Part shown: positions 8,487-16,051 of the stretch, one piece after another | Numbering within the stretch: position 1 is the stretch's first letter | Layout of the letters: every line of letters starts with the position of its first letter | NCBI GenBank assembly: GCA_944390265.1 | Contig: CALXPK010000037.1 | Coordinates: forward strand, 1-41,956 | DNA from: an uncultured Alphaproteobacteria bacterium | Lineage (GTDB): Bacteria > Pseudomonadota > Alphaproteobacteria > RF32 > CAG-239 | Direction: 5' to 3' | Length of the DNA stretch: 41,956 nucleotides | Translations under genes and position numbers: made by a program | The notes under the pieces: generated by a model | Database searches by the model: none | The model's input: the letters and a program-made list of their open reading frames with translations, nothing else | Told to the model about the DNA's origin: nothing

Positions 8487-8514
8487 AAAAAACACCGATG
8501 CTCCGGTGTTTTTT
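8487..8514 (+). terminator. Terminator-like hairpin inside the tRNA patchwork
   Basis: AAAAAACACCG and CGGTGTTTTTT form a perfect 11-bp stem around ATGCTC. Symmetry makes it usable on both strands. Confidence 0.65.
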
Positions 8515-8690
8515 ACCGCAAGAGGCGCAGTTTTGTTATTGAGCAAGCAAAGTATGCGCTTTGCGCGGCGAAATCTACAAAACAAGTGACCGCAGCGCGG
8601 TTAATGAGTGAAACGAATTTACCAAGCTAGACGAGGTTCGAGTCCAGTCATTCCGACCATAAAAAAGCTCTTGCTCATAAATTTCATTTC

Positions 8691-8779
8691 ATGAAATAAC
8701 TCGCTTCGGTCACCGCTATGTAACGTTTATTCAGCTTCGATTTTTCTTGCTGAATAAACTAACAAACGCGTTATTTCAT
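8691..8779. repeat. Nested palindrome downstream of the tRNA 3'-end copy
   Basis: An inner 11-bp stem GTTTATTCAGC/GCTGAATAAAC (8725-8735 with 8749-8759) lies inside an outer 9-bp stem ATGAAATAA/TTATTTCAT (8691-8699 with 8771-8779). It separates the copied tRNA 3' end from the decayed copy of its terminator, so it looks inserted. Confidence 0.6.
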
Positions 8780-8780
8780 C

Positions 8781-8808
8781 AATAAAAGCCAAATCATTGG
8801 CTTTTATT
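8781..8808. terminator. Bidirectional terminator
   Basis: AATAAAAGCCAA and TTGGCTTTTATT form a perfect 12-bp stem with an ATCA loop. It is placed to stop the minus-strand lipoprotein transcript and anything coming from the tRNA side. Confidence 0.75.
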
Positions 8809-8845
8809 TTCTTCACCCTTTGCGATGTTTTTTTATTCTTCTTTT

Positions 8846-9658
8846 TTATTTTTTCTCTTGCCATTTATAGGATGAGCCATCGGCGCTTTCCACCTTTTCC
8901 ATCTTTTCTTTATCCGGCATCGGGCGGGTCATTTCAAAATCTTTCCGATAAGGCGAAAGTTCTTCTAAAACTTTTGTCATCTCTGCCTTTACCGCCTTGA
9001 AATATTCTTCCGCACATCCGACCACGGATTTAATTTTCTCATCTTGCGGCTTTTTTTCCACACATTGGCCGATATTTTTATGCCAAAGTTGGTTGTCTTG
9101 TCTGGTAACGGCAATTTGTCCGGCCATGGCAATCATCGGTTTGGGCAAATTTTCATCAAAAGAAGAATAATCTATCTGCGGATTGAAAATCACGGCATCT
9201 ATCATCGCATCTTCCAAAGACAAACTCTTTGTTTTTTCCATATTTTCACGCACTTTTGCAAGCTGCGTCATATAATCTTTCATAACTTGGGAAAACTGCT
9301 CCGGCGTTATGTTTGTTTTCATAAGATTAACCTGCGCCTGATGCAAATTTTCTATGGTTTTTTGCTTTATTTCCGGCATATTCACCCCACCCTTCAACAA
9401 GGCCAAGCGCAAGGTGGCATCGGCCACAATCTCGGGATGTTGCCGGCTGATGGCATCAATTTGTGCCGCTTGGTCCGGTATGTTTGACGGCGCCCCCAAG
9501 ATGGACAATATTAAAGAATTGTTCAGATCATACATCAAAATGGAATATGTATATTCATCTTCAATATTATATTGAGCTTGTTTGACCTCGCTTTTTTCTT
9601 CACCACAGGCGGCCAAACACAAAAAACAAGCCAATAGGGCAAAAATTTTTGATTTCAT
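8846..9658 (-). CDS. Predicted lipoprotein of unknown function
   Basis: A 270-residue protein with a clear lipoprotein signal: hydrophobic FALLACFLC then LAAC, so Cys18 would be lipidated after cleavage. The mature part is mostly helical and polar, with Lys/Glu-rich stretches (KVRENMEKTKSLSLEDAM) and two later cysteines (GQCVEKK, GCAEEYF) that could form a disulfide. I do not recognise a family. The start has AAGGAG well placed. Ser/Glu at +2/+3 does not clearly predict inner or outer membrane sorting. It is divergent from the Ppx/GppA-like gene, with 125 bases between them. Confidence 0.8.
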   Translation of the reverse strand: MKSKIFALLACFLCLAACGEEKSEVKQAQYNIEDEYTYSILMYDLNNSLILSILGAPSNIPDQAAQIDAISRQHPEIVADATLRLALLKGGVNMPEIKQKTIENLHQAQVNLMKTNITPEQFSQVMKDYMTQLAKVRENMEKTKSLSLEDAMIDAVIFNPQIDYSSFDENLPKPMIAMAGQIAVTRQDNQLWHKNIGQCVEKKPQDEKIKSVVGCAEEYFKAVKAEMTKVLEELSPYRKDFEMTRPMPDKEKMEKVESADGSSYKWQEKK

Positions 9659-9732
9659 CAGCTTTTCTCCTTTTTCTTCAATGATATTTCATTATAATTG
9701 AATTTGGCTAAAAATCTATGTTTTTTAATCTC

Positions 9733-9761
9733 TTGTGCAAATTTGCAAAATATGTTATTCT
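9733..9761 (+). promoter_or_regulatory. Predicted promoter of the Ppx/GppA-like gene
   Basis: TTGTGC (9733-9738) and TATTCT (9756-9761) are 17 bases apart, 22 bases upstream of the ATG; AAGGA precedes the start. Confidence 0.4.
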
Positions 9762-9783
9762 TACCCAAAATTAAGGAACAAAA

Positions 9784-10320
9784 ATGAAAAACTTTTGCGT
9801 TATCGATATCGGCACCAATGCCGTCAAAATTAAAATTTTTGCCAACGGAGAATATCATATTCTGCGCAACAAACGCATATCTCAAATCAATAATAATGTT
9901 TCTAAAGCAGATATTATCCGGCATGTTGAAGATTTTATCCGTACCGCCAAAGAAGAATATGATGTCAATCAAAACAATATTTATATTTTGGCCACGGAAG
10001 GTGTTCACAGTGCGCCTAACGGCAAAGAGATTCAACTTGAGCTGGAACAAAAAACCAACCGAAAAATCCATATTTTAGACCCTAAAAGAGAAGCTCGCCT
10101 TTCCATTTTGGGCGGCTTGAGCTCCATCCACTTGAAAAATAGTCCAAAACAAATTTTGTTTATTGAAAGCGGCGGCGGTTCTACCGAAATTTCTTTTTTG
10201 AATATGCGCAAACGCCCCTTTGAGATTGCGGCCACAACTTCTTTGCCGATTGGCAGCCGCAACGGCAAACAAACTCTTCATCAAGAAGAAAAAATCAATG
10301 ATTTTTGTGCCGAATTGTAA
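9784..10320 (+). CDS. Ppx/GppA-family phosphatase, N-terminal half (cut by in-frame TAA)
   Basis: 178 residues encoding the first lobe of an exopolyphosphatase/guanosine pentaphosphate phosphatase-type ASKHA fold. The nucleotide-binding start VIDIGTNAVKIKIF (residues 6-19), ILATEGVHSAPNG in place of the usual ATSAxRxAxNG, and the second phosphate loop FIESGGGSTEISF (~127-139) followed by SLPIGSRNG are all in order. The frame stops at TAA (10318-10320) and then continues in the same frame with the second half of the same domain. The break falls inside the domain, so a product ending here should not fold into an active enzyme. The downstream half is listed separately. Family members hydrolyse polyphosphate or pppGpp; which one is not decidable here. 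Confidence 0.85.
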   Translation: MKNFCVIDIGTNAVKIKIFANGEYHILRNKRISQINNNVSKADIIRHVEDFIRTAKEEYDVNQNNIYILATEGVHSAPNGKEIQLELEQKTNRKIHILDPKREARLSILGGLSSIHLKNSPKQILFIESGGGSTEISFLNMRKRPFEIAATTSLPIGSRNGKQTLHQEEKINDFCAEL

Positions 10321-11271
10321 AAAAAAGGCCTTGCCACAGATGCGCAAACCCAAGTGGTAGTTAATGCCGTGAGTGCTTCCAAGCTGATGGCTCATCGGTT
10401 GGAGATGAAAACTTATCGACCCGATATCATTGCCAAACAACAAAACAGCATCTCTTTGCACGACTTTGTTCTCGCTTGCCAAGAAATTTTGGCGCAAAAA
10501 AACTATGATGCCGATTTTTTGAAAGCCTATTTTCTTATTCCCGAAACGCTTGACGGTTTTATCGGACATATCAATGTGTTGCAACATATTATGGGTGGTT
10601 TGCAAAAACAAAACAAAGTCAAAGTTTCTTTGGAAAGCCCTGTTTCCACCACTTTGAGCGGGCTGAAAGATGGCGCCGCCAAAGAAATTGAAAATATGTA
10701 TAAAAAAGAAGAACTGCGGATTAAAGACAATATCGAAGAACCTGTTTTTGAAAGCAAACATAAAGACTTTGCCAAACCTTTGCGCCGATATTATCAAGAA
10801 ATGGCCAAAGCCGAAAAGGCGCAATTTGTTGAAGATGAAAAAGCGGCTTCTTTTCGGGCGGTTTTGCATCGTCCCAATGGCGAAAAACTGCAAATTCAAT
10901 CCTCCGATGCCAATAATGTCGGATTGACGGCTCAAGATAAACATGGCAAAAACAAAACTCCCGATTATGAAGATTTTAATAAATTGGTTTTGTTTGCCAA
11001 AGAACAAAAACAAACTATATCTTTCGGAAACATAAAATCTGATGAGTTCAAAGCGCGCTTGTGGCTGGCTTGCCTTGAACATCAGGTCAATGTGGCCCAA
11101 ATTCCGACATTAAATCCGGAAAAAATTGATGTTGAAACAAAATTAAAGCTCAAAAAAGCACAGTTTCGCCATAAAGAACAAAATTTTTCCAAAACACCTA
11201 ACGCTCTTTCCTCTTCTGACCATACCCCCAATTTGGGACCGCGTTTTAGGCCGGAAAGACAAAGAGCCTGA
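10321..11271 (+). CDS. Ppx/GppA-family phosphatase, C-terminal half plus extra domain
   Basis: The same frame reopens directly after the TAA at 10318-10320 (KKGLATDAQTQVVVNAVSAS). VVNAVSASKLMAHRLEM through PETLDGFIGHINVLQHIMGG aligns in order with the second lobe of the Ppx/GppA domain (the VVG.AGT...L and GR.D.I..G..IL segments), although the usual glycines are lost. About 200 more residues follow: a Lys/Glu-rich linker, then FRAVLHRPNGEKLQIQSS and FNKLVLFAKEQKQTISFGN..EFKARLWLACLEHQVNV. The latter reminds me of the LPD7 domain of polyvalent/relaxase-like proteins; this is a weak motif-level guess. The first possible internal ATG is at 10399, and GTG at 10354 lacks a good ribosome site, so independent translation is unlikely. 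Ends at TGA. Confidence 0.65.
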   Translation, partial: KKGLATDAQTQVVVNAVSASKLMAHRLEMKTYRPDIIAKQQNSISLHDFVLACQEILAQKNYDADFLKAYFLIPETLDGFIGHINVLQHIMGGLQKQNKVKVSLESPVSTTLSGLKDGAAKEIENMYKKEELRIKDNIEEPVFESKHKDFAKPLRRYYQEMAKAEKAQFVEDEKAASFRAVLHRPNGEKLQIQSSDANNVGLTAQDKHGKNKTPDYEDFNKLVLFAKEQKQTISFGNIKSDEFKARLWLACLEHQVNVAQIPTLNPEKIDVETKLKLKKAQFRHKEQNFSKTPNALSSSDHTPNLGPRFRPERQRA

Positions 11272-11311
11272 TGTTGGCTTTATACGTTTTTTTAGAACAA
11301 GGCTTTTTATT

Positions 11312-11707
11312 TTATCTTTTTACTTCCGTATAAACCACAACTTTATTGAGGTATTTCTTTTCCAACGGTCTGACCGTGGTTTTGCATATGTAGCCGATGG
11401 CCCCTATCATCAATAGACCGAAAGGCACCAAAAAGGCATAAACATGCGGCAAAAAAACGGCCTTATGTATGGATAAAAAGAACCAAATGCCAACAACCGC
11501 TCCTATCAGAAAAATGACGGCCATGGTGTAATAATAGCTGCTTTCCAGGACTTGTTGAGCTCTTTGGTAGGCTTGCGCACTTTCATCATCTTTGGCAAAA
11601 ATGACCTGATTGATTTTTTTGAACAATCTTCTTTGATGAAAAATGTTTACCGACAGATATCCACATTGTGCCGGTGTTTGATGATACTCTTTTTTCAAAC
11701 CAAGCAA
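11312..11707 (-). CDS. Small two-helix membrane protein, unknown function
   Basis: 131 residues as drawn, with two hydrophobic segments, YYYTMAVIFLIGAVVGIWFF (~58-77) and HVYAFLVPFGLLMIGAIGYI (~87-107), and a charged N-terminal part (AKDDESAQAYQRAQQVLE). The start is uncertain: the only in-frame candidate is a TTG at 11707 without a ribosome site, although the frame stays open about 80 bases further upstream without an ATG or GTG. An ATG at 11738 (MEKTEIITKAFAWFEKR) opens a different frame of about 50 codons, so a frameshift near 11640-11700 is possible. No family recognised. Confidence 0.6.
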   Translation of the reverse strand: MLGLKKEYHQTPAQCGYLSVNIFHQRRLFKKINQVIFAKDDESAQAYQRAQQVLESSYYYTMAVIFLIGAVVGIWFFLSIHKAVFLPHVYAFLVPFGLLMIGAIGYICKTTVRPLEKKYLNKVVVYTEVKR

Positions 11708-11817
11708 ATGCTTTGGTGATGATTTCTGTTTTTTCCATAGTTTTAATTTTTTTAATTGTTTAACAAAATAATTATTTTTGATGGCTTAACATACTCTAAA
11801 AAAAGGGTTTTGGCAAC

Positions 11818-11851
11818 AAAAAAACCGACAGTTTTTTTAACTGCCGGTCTT
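11818..11851 (-). terminator. Terminator of the 58-residue membrane protein gene
   Basis: On the minus strand ACCGGCAG pairs with CTGTCGGT (one G-U) around TTAAAAAAA, followed by TTTTTTT. It lies nine bases after the stop of the small gene. Confidence 0.75.
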
Positions 11852-11859
11852 CTTACTAA

Positions 11860-12036
11860 TCATTGGCGTTTATTCAACTCAGCTTTTTCATCTTCAAACG
11901 CCGTTTGCTCTTCATCGTGTATTTTCGGCTTTTGCCAACGCTCCCAATCTTTTTTGGTCAGGCGCTGAAAATACATCAATGCAAATAAAACTATGGCTAA
12001 GAGAAAGACACTTGCCCAAATGATTATCATCCACAT
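11860..12036 (-). CDS. 58-residue single-pass membrane protein
   Basis: A short frame encoding one membrane helix (IIIWASVFLLAIVLFALMYF, residues 4-23) followed by a charged cytoplasmic-type tail (RLTKKDWERWQKPK, then an acidic stretch ending ELNKRQ). The positive-inside rule places the tail in the cytoplasm. Coding is supported by the coherent hydrophobic/charged layout and by the terminator right after its TGA. No strong ribosome site is visible upstream of the ATG at 12036; an in-frame ATG at 12030 is an alternative. The layout resembles small cytochrome-oxidase or secretion accessory proteins, but no family is recognised. Confidence 0.65.
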   Translation of the reverse strand: MWMIIIWASVFLLAIVLFALMYFQRLTKKDWERWQKPKIHDEEQTAFEDEKAELNKRQ

Positions 12037-12060
12037 ATATATAGATTAATTATATTTTTT

Positions 12061-12113
12061 CTAAAAAAAGGGAGATTCTTGTTTTGCCGGCGGCAAAAAA
12101 AGTCTCTCCCTTT
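12061..12113 (-). terminator. Minus-strand terminator with no obvious gene before it
   Basis: AAAGGGAGA (12067-12075) pairs with TCTCCCTTT (12105-12113), enclosing a second stem TTGCC/GGCAA. On the minus strand it ends in seven Ts. No protein gene of size lies upstream on that strand until 12345, which has its own terminator. Confidence 0.65.
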
Positions 12114-12265
12114 CCAATTTGGCATTTTCCTAACGGTTTCGGTGGCAAAAACATATAAAAAATATGGGATTGCTATGACTGAAAGAACTTACCGAAAGGT
12201 GCAGATTCACATCTCCCCAAAATGCAAAATTTGTGTTTCATAAATAACTCTAAAATAATGAAAAA
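12066..12265 (-). ncRNA. Possible ~200-nt small RNA
   Basis: A weak promoter pair on the minus strand (TTGTTT, 17 bases, TATATA, near 12275-12303) and an orphan terminator at 12061-12113 bracket about 200 bases of non-coding DNA. Inside, TTTCGGT (near 12195) can pair with ACCGAAA (near 12140). No Rfam family is recognised from the bases; the size range fits 6S-like RNA, but its signature was not found. If it is not an RNA gene, this 308-base gap holds nothing I can name. Confidence 0.2.
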
Positions 12266-12302
12266 GTTGATTCTGTTATATACATTTTTTATTAAATTGA
12301 AA

Positions 12303-12333
12303 CAAAAAAAACAGCCGGAAAAATCCGGCTGCC
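12303..12333 (-). terminator. Terminator of the 239-residue unknown gene
   Basis: On the minus strand CAGCCGG and CCGGCTG form the stem around a T/A loop, followed by a T run. It lies 12 bases after the stop. Confidence 0.85.
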
Positions 12334-12344
12334 AAAAATACTGA

Positions 12345-13064
12345 TTATTTTCCCAAACGATAAATAAAACCGTTTCTGTCGGCCTTGACCGTGTTTCGGC
12401 CAATGTGCACCATGGCTTGTCCGGAAGAAATCGGCGCCATGGAGGCATCATCGGCTTGGGCGTCCCAATCAATAAAGTCTTGTTTCAGAACATCAAAAAA
12501 ATAATTGTTATATCTTTTTTTGCCCAATTTTTGCCGAACCAGCCAGACAATATGCCGCTCTTGAGGATTGCAGATGAAACGGCCGCAAACAGAATAGTCC
12601 AGACGGTTTCCGCCTTTTTGAGATACAACATAGTCCAAAACTTGGGCTTTGTTCAATGACCAGGGTTCTATCAGGCTCTGCATGCCGTCATTGATATCTA
12701 CAAAAAGCTGAAATTTTTTGCCGCTTTCGGCCTCAAATGTTATGCTCGAAACAAAGCCGAGCGAATCGTTGGCGTATAAAAAAACCTCTATCGGAACCAT
12801 GAAAAAGGTTTTGGTGTTGGGTTTTTCTGCCAAAATTTGCGGCATGGCCGTAAACCAGCGCGTCATGCCCAGCAAACTGTCCGTATAGTCCACAATCCAA
12901 AGCTGATATGTGTGACCTTTTTGATAAATCAGGCGGCCTTGCTCAACATAATCTTGCGTGCAACGCACTTCTTTCAGGCGCAAGCGTTTGACACCTTGTC
13001 CCAAATGTGAATTGTAGCTGACTTGCTCCAAAATCTGTTTTTCGGAAAAATTTACGTAATACAT
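12345..13064 (-). CDS. Unknown protein, 239 residues
   Basis: The frame extends to 13151, but the first 29 codons are Lys/Gln-rich and lie over AT-rich non-coding-looking DNA; MYYVNFSEKQILEQ at 13064 is the more likely start, though no ribosome site is clear. There is no signal peptide or membrane helix. The sequence is mixed alpha/beta with many aromatics (TYQLWIVDYTDSLLGMTRW, MVPIEVFLYANDSLGFVSS, GRFICNPQERHIVWLVRQ). Its C-terminal part carries DDASMAPISSGQAMVHIGRN. I do not recognise a family. It stands alone, downstream (in its own direction) of gyrA and separated from it by the gyrA terminator. Confidence 0.75.
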   Translation of the reverse strand: MYYVNFSEKQILEQVSYNSHLGQGVKRLRLKEVRCTQDYVEQGRLIYQKGHTYQLWIVDYTDSLLGMTRWFTAMPQILAEKPNTKTFFMVPIEVFLYANDSLGFVSSITFEAESGKKFQLFVDINDGMQSLIEPWSLNKAQVLDYVVSQKGGNRLDYSVCGRFICNPQERHIVWLVRQKLGKKRYNNYFFDVLKQDFIDWDAQADDASMAPISSGQAMVHIGRNTVKADRNGFIYRLGK

Positions 13065-13145
13065 AAAAAAATATTTTTTAGTTTGACAATAAATCTTAAT
13101 AATTTTCTTAATCTGCTTCTTTTGTAGCACGAATTGATCTTTTTG

Positions 13146-13191
13146 CAACAAAAAACTCCCGAGCTTTTGTCGGCGCTCGGGAGTTTTGTTG
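13146..13191 (-). terminator. Terminator downstream of gyrA
   Basis: ACTCCCGAGC (13155-13164) pairs with GCTCGGGAGT (13175-13184), with T-rich DNA on the minus-strand exit. It lies just after the TGA at 13211-13213, the end of the open frame beyond gyrA's TAA, and about 115 bases after the TAA itself. Its placement suits the longer gyrA frame. Confidence 0.85.
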
Positions 13192-13210
13192 CGTGTTCAG
13201 TTTTCAGAAC

Positions 13211-13306
13211 TCAGGCTTCGTCATCAGATTCCACCTCAGGCTCGCTCACGCCGCTGTCTTCTTCCGTGTCAGCAACGCTTTCGCCCAAGATCTCGCTTCC
13301 GGTTTC
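13211..13306 (-). other. In-frame acidic extension beyond the gyrA TAA
   Basis: After the gyrA TAA (13307-13309) the same frame continues for 31 codons to TGA (13211-13213). It reads ETGSEILGESVADTEEDS and ends in EVESDDEA. This is acidic like the last coded residues of GyrA ([11 protein letters not shown]) and like the acidic C-terminal tails of many GyrA proteins. It looks like a GyrA tail cut off by one nonsense change or reached only by readthrough. Confidence 0.65.
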
Positions 13307-16051
13307 TTACTCGAGTTCTTCCTCGCCTTCGGCATCGGCATCAAGCCAAGTGACGGAAACAACCTTTTCATCTTCGGCCGTTCTAAACAAGATAACACCT
13401 TGGGTCTTGCGTCCGGCAATGCGAATGTCGGAAACCGGCATACGAATAAGTTTTCCGCCGTCGGTCACCATCATAATCTGGTTGTCATCTTCAATCGGGA
13501 ACGAGCTGACAATTTCTTTGTTGCGGGCAGACATTTCCATATTGGCAATACCCTGACCGCCACGACCGGTAACACGATATTCATAAGAAGAAGTGCGTTT
13601 ACCATAACCGGTTGATGTAACAGAAAGAATAAATTGCTCATTTTCTTTCATCTTATAATATTTGTCTTCAGACAAGATATTCAAATCAATACCGGTATCA
13701 GCCAGAGCAATTTCATCTTCACTGACGTTTCTTTCCGCCATCAAGCGTTTCACCGCCGAGCGAACGCGTGCATATTCATCGCGCTCTTCGGTGGTGGCTT
13801 CACTATGGTTCAAAATAGACATAGAGATAACCTCGTCACCTTCGGCCAGTTTGATACCGCGAACACCGGTAGAGTTACGTCCGACAAAGACTCGTACTTC
13901 GGTTACCGGGAAGCGGATGCACTTACCGCTACGAGCCGCAAGCATCACATCGTTATCTTCTTGGCAAATACGAACATTGATGAGTTTGTCACCTTCATCA
14001 AGTTTCATTGCAATTTTACCGTTGGACTGAACATTGACAAAGTCCATCAACGAGTTACGACGAACATTACCTTGTGCTGTGGCAAACATAATGGACATAT
14101 TCTCGCATTCTGCCTCATTCTCCGGCAACTTCATAATTGTAGTAATGGTTTCACCGGCATCAAGCGGCAAGAGGTTGATAAAGGGTTTACCTTTAGAGGT
14201 CGGAGAACCCAAAGGCAATTTATAAACCTTCATCTTATAAACCAAACCTTTGGAAGAGAAGAAGAGTACCGGTGTGTGGGTAGAAGCCACAAACAAACGA
14301 GAAACAAAATCTTCATCTTTGGTAGACATACCGGACTTACCTTTACCACCGCGTTTTTGCGCTTTATAAGCATTCAAAGGAACGCGTTTGATATAGCCGG
14401 CATCGGTAACGGTCACCACCATTTCTTCACGTTGGATAAGAGATTCAATATCGGTATCATATTCAATATCTTCAATCTTGGAGCGACGCGGGGTGGCATA
14501 TTCATCTTTAATGGCCACAAATTCATCACGCATAATGCCGTAAAGTTTTTCACGCGATGCCAAAATGGAAAGATATTCTTTAATATCTTCACCGATACCG
14601 GTCAATTCTTCGTGGATTTTATCTCTCTCCAGTCCGGTCAAGCGTTGCAATTTCAAATCAAGAATGGCTTTGGCTTGCGCTTCGGAAAGACGATAGGTTC
14701 CGTTTTCAACTTTTCTGTCCGGTTCATCAATCAGTTTGACCAAAGGCTCAACATCTCCGGCCGGCCATGCTTTGGCAAGCAAAGCATCTTTGGCTTCTTG
14801 CGGGTTGGATGATGTGCGGATAAGGTCAATCACGGGGTCAATATTTTCCACCGCAATGGCTAAACCAACCAAAACATGCGCTCTGTCACGCGCCTTGTTG
14901 AGTAAGAAAATAGTGCGGCGACGAATAACTTCTTCGCGGAAAGAAACAAAAGCCGAGATAATTTCTTTGAGGTTCATCATCATCGGACGGCCGCCGTTAA
15001 TGGCAAGCATATTCATACCAAAGCTGGTTTGCAGTTGGGTGAATTTGTAAAGTTGGTTCAAAACCACATCGGCTTGGAAATCTTTTTTGATTTCAATCAC
15101 CACGCGTACGCCTTGGCGGTCAGATTCATCGCGGATATCAGAAATACCGTCAATTTTCTTTTCTTTCACGAGCTCGGCAATCTTGGTCACGAGCATGGAT
15201 TTGTTCACTTGATACGGCACTTCATGCACAATGATGGCTTCTTTATCTTTTCTCAGCTCTTCAATGGTGCATTTGGCACGCATCACCACCGAACCGCGGC
15301 CGGTCAGATAAGCCGACTTAGCACCGCTGTAACCCAAAATCAAACCACCGGTCGGAAAATCCGGTCCCGGAACAATGCGGATTAAATCATCAATGGAAAT
15401 TTGCGGATTATCAATATAAGCACAGCAAGCATCCAACACCTCACCCAAGTTGTGCGGCGGAATATTGGTCGCCATACCGACGGCAATACCGTTGGCACCG
15501 TTGACGAGCAGGTTCGGATAAGCGGCAGGAAGAACGGTCGGCTCTTGCAAACTTTCATCATAGTTCGGCATAAAGTCGACGGTGTCTTTTTCAATATCAT
15601 CAATAAGAGCGTGAGCCACCTTGGCCAGACGAGCCTCGGTATAACGCATGGCGGCGGCGCTGTCACCATCCATGGAACCAAAGTTACCTTGTCCGTCAAT
15701 AAGCGGTACGCGCATGGAGAATGGTTGCGCCATTCTGACCATGGCCTCATAAACCGAGCTATCGCCGTGCGGGTGATATTTACCCAAAACATCACCGACG
15801 ATACGGGCAGATTTACGGAAAGGACGGTTATAATCATAGCCGTTTTCATAAGCCGAATAAATAATACGGCGGTGCACCGGCTTCAAACCGTCGCGCACAT
15901 CCGGCAAGGCACGAGAAACGATAACACTCATGGCATAGTCCAGATAAGAGCGTCTCATTTCATCACAAATACCGATAGGCGAAATATCCTGACCGCTGTT
16001 GGGACTGACGGTTTCGGCCATAACGCCTAAATTCTCGTTTTCATCACTCAC
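13307..16051 (-). CDS. gyrA: DNA gyrase subunit A
   Basis: 914 residues to the TAA. GyrA breaks and rejoins DNA and, with GyrB, introduces negative supercoils. The start is GTG at 16051 with AAGGA eight bases upstream. Visible parts are the N-terminal [23 protein letters not shown], the quinolone-resistance region [18 protein letters not shown] (~93-110), catalytic Tyr137 in AMRYTEARL, and the C-terminal beta-pinwheel with a GyrA box QKRGGKG, which argues for gyrase over ParC. At the drug-sensitive positions Ser98 matches E. coli Ser83, but the residue equal to Asp87 is Glu102. The acidic end [11 protein letters not shown] is followed in frame by 31 further acidic codons after the TAA (separate entry). 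It is transcribed alone; the next gene upstream is divergent. Confidence 0.98.
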   Translation of the reverse strand: MSDENENLGVMAETVSPNSGQDISPIGICDEMRRSYLDYAMSVIVSRALPDVRDGLKPVHRRIIYSAYENGYDYNRPFRKSARIVGDVLGKYHPHGDSSVYEAMVRMAQPFSMRVPLIDGQGNFGSMDGDSAAAMRYTEARLAKVAHALIDDIEKDTVDFMPNYDESLQEPTVLPAAYPNLLVNGANGIAVGMATNIPPHNLGEVLDACCAYIDNPQISIDDLIRIVPGPDFPTGGLILGYSGAKSAYLTGRGSVVMRAKCTIEELRKDKEAIIVHEVPYQVNKSMLVTKIAELVKEKKIDGISDIRDESDRQGVRVVIEIKKDFQADVVLNQLYKFTQLQTSFGMNMLAINGGRPMMMNLKEIISAFVSFREEVIRRRTIFLLNKARDRAHVLVGLAIAVENIDPVIDLIRTSSNPQEAKDALLAKAWPAGDVEPLVKLIDEPDRKVENGTYRLSEAQAKAILDLKLQRLTGLERDKIHEELTGIGEDIKEYLSILASREKLYGIMRDEFVAIKDEYATPRRSKIEDIEYDTDIESLIQREEMVVTVTDAGYIKRVPLNAYKAQKRGGKGKSGMSTKDEDFVSRLFVASTHTPVLFFSSKGLVYKMKVYKLPLGSPTSKGKPFINLLPLDAGETITTIMKLPENEAECENMSIMFATAQGNVRRNSLMDFVNVQSNGKIAMKLDEGDKLINVRICQEDNDVMLAARSGKCIRFPVTEVRVFVGRNSTGVRGIKLAEGDEVISMSILNHSEATTEERDEYARVRSAVKRLMAERNVSEDEIALADTGIDLNILSEDKYYKMKENEQFILSVTSTGYGKRTSSYEYRVTGRGGQGIANMEMSARNKEIVSSFPIEDDNQIMMVTDGGKLIRMPVSDIRIAGRKTQGVILFRTAEDEKVVSVTWLDADAEGEEELE

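Larger units (their letters stand above)
8378..8667. repeat. 33-nt direct repeat of the tRNA-Pro 3' end (att-like)
   Basis: The 33 bases at 8378-8410 (T-arm, acceptor 3' strand, CCA and following TAAAAAAG) recur without mismatch at 8635-8667. The copies are 257 bases apart. An exact duplication of a tRNA 3' end is what site-specific integration leaves at attL and attR, but no integrase gene is present and only about 220 bases lie between the copies. It may be the scar of a lost element or a local duplication. Confidence 0.7.
8403..8845. other. Gene-free patchwork of tRNA fragments, hairpins and terminators
   Basis: I see no credible gene here. In order it holds: the tRNA terminator (8405-8434); a 17-nt inverted copy of the tRNA-Pro variable/T-arm at 8453-8469 (matching 8369-8385); a terminator hairpin (8487-8514); a stretch with GAGCAAG (8541-8547) inverted as CTTGCTC (8670-8676); the direct repeat of the tRNA 3' end (8635-8667); a nested palindrome (8691-8779); a bidirectional terminator (8781-8808); and a decayed copy of the tRNA terminator (about 8815-8835). 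Confidence 0.7.

Noticed and set aside
10075-11100. 341-residue minus-strand frame opposite the Ppx/GppA-like gene
   Set aside because: It looked like a possible true gene because the plus-strand gene is interrupted, but its protein is Phe/Ile/Asn-rich without any family signal, while both plus halves align to one known domain.
11756-11968. 70-residue plus-strand frame
   Set aside because: It runs over the minus-strand terminator and the small membrane-protein gene, which has a coherent helix-plus-charged-tail layout.
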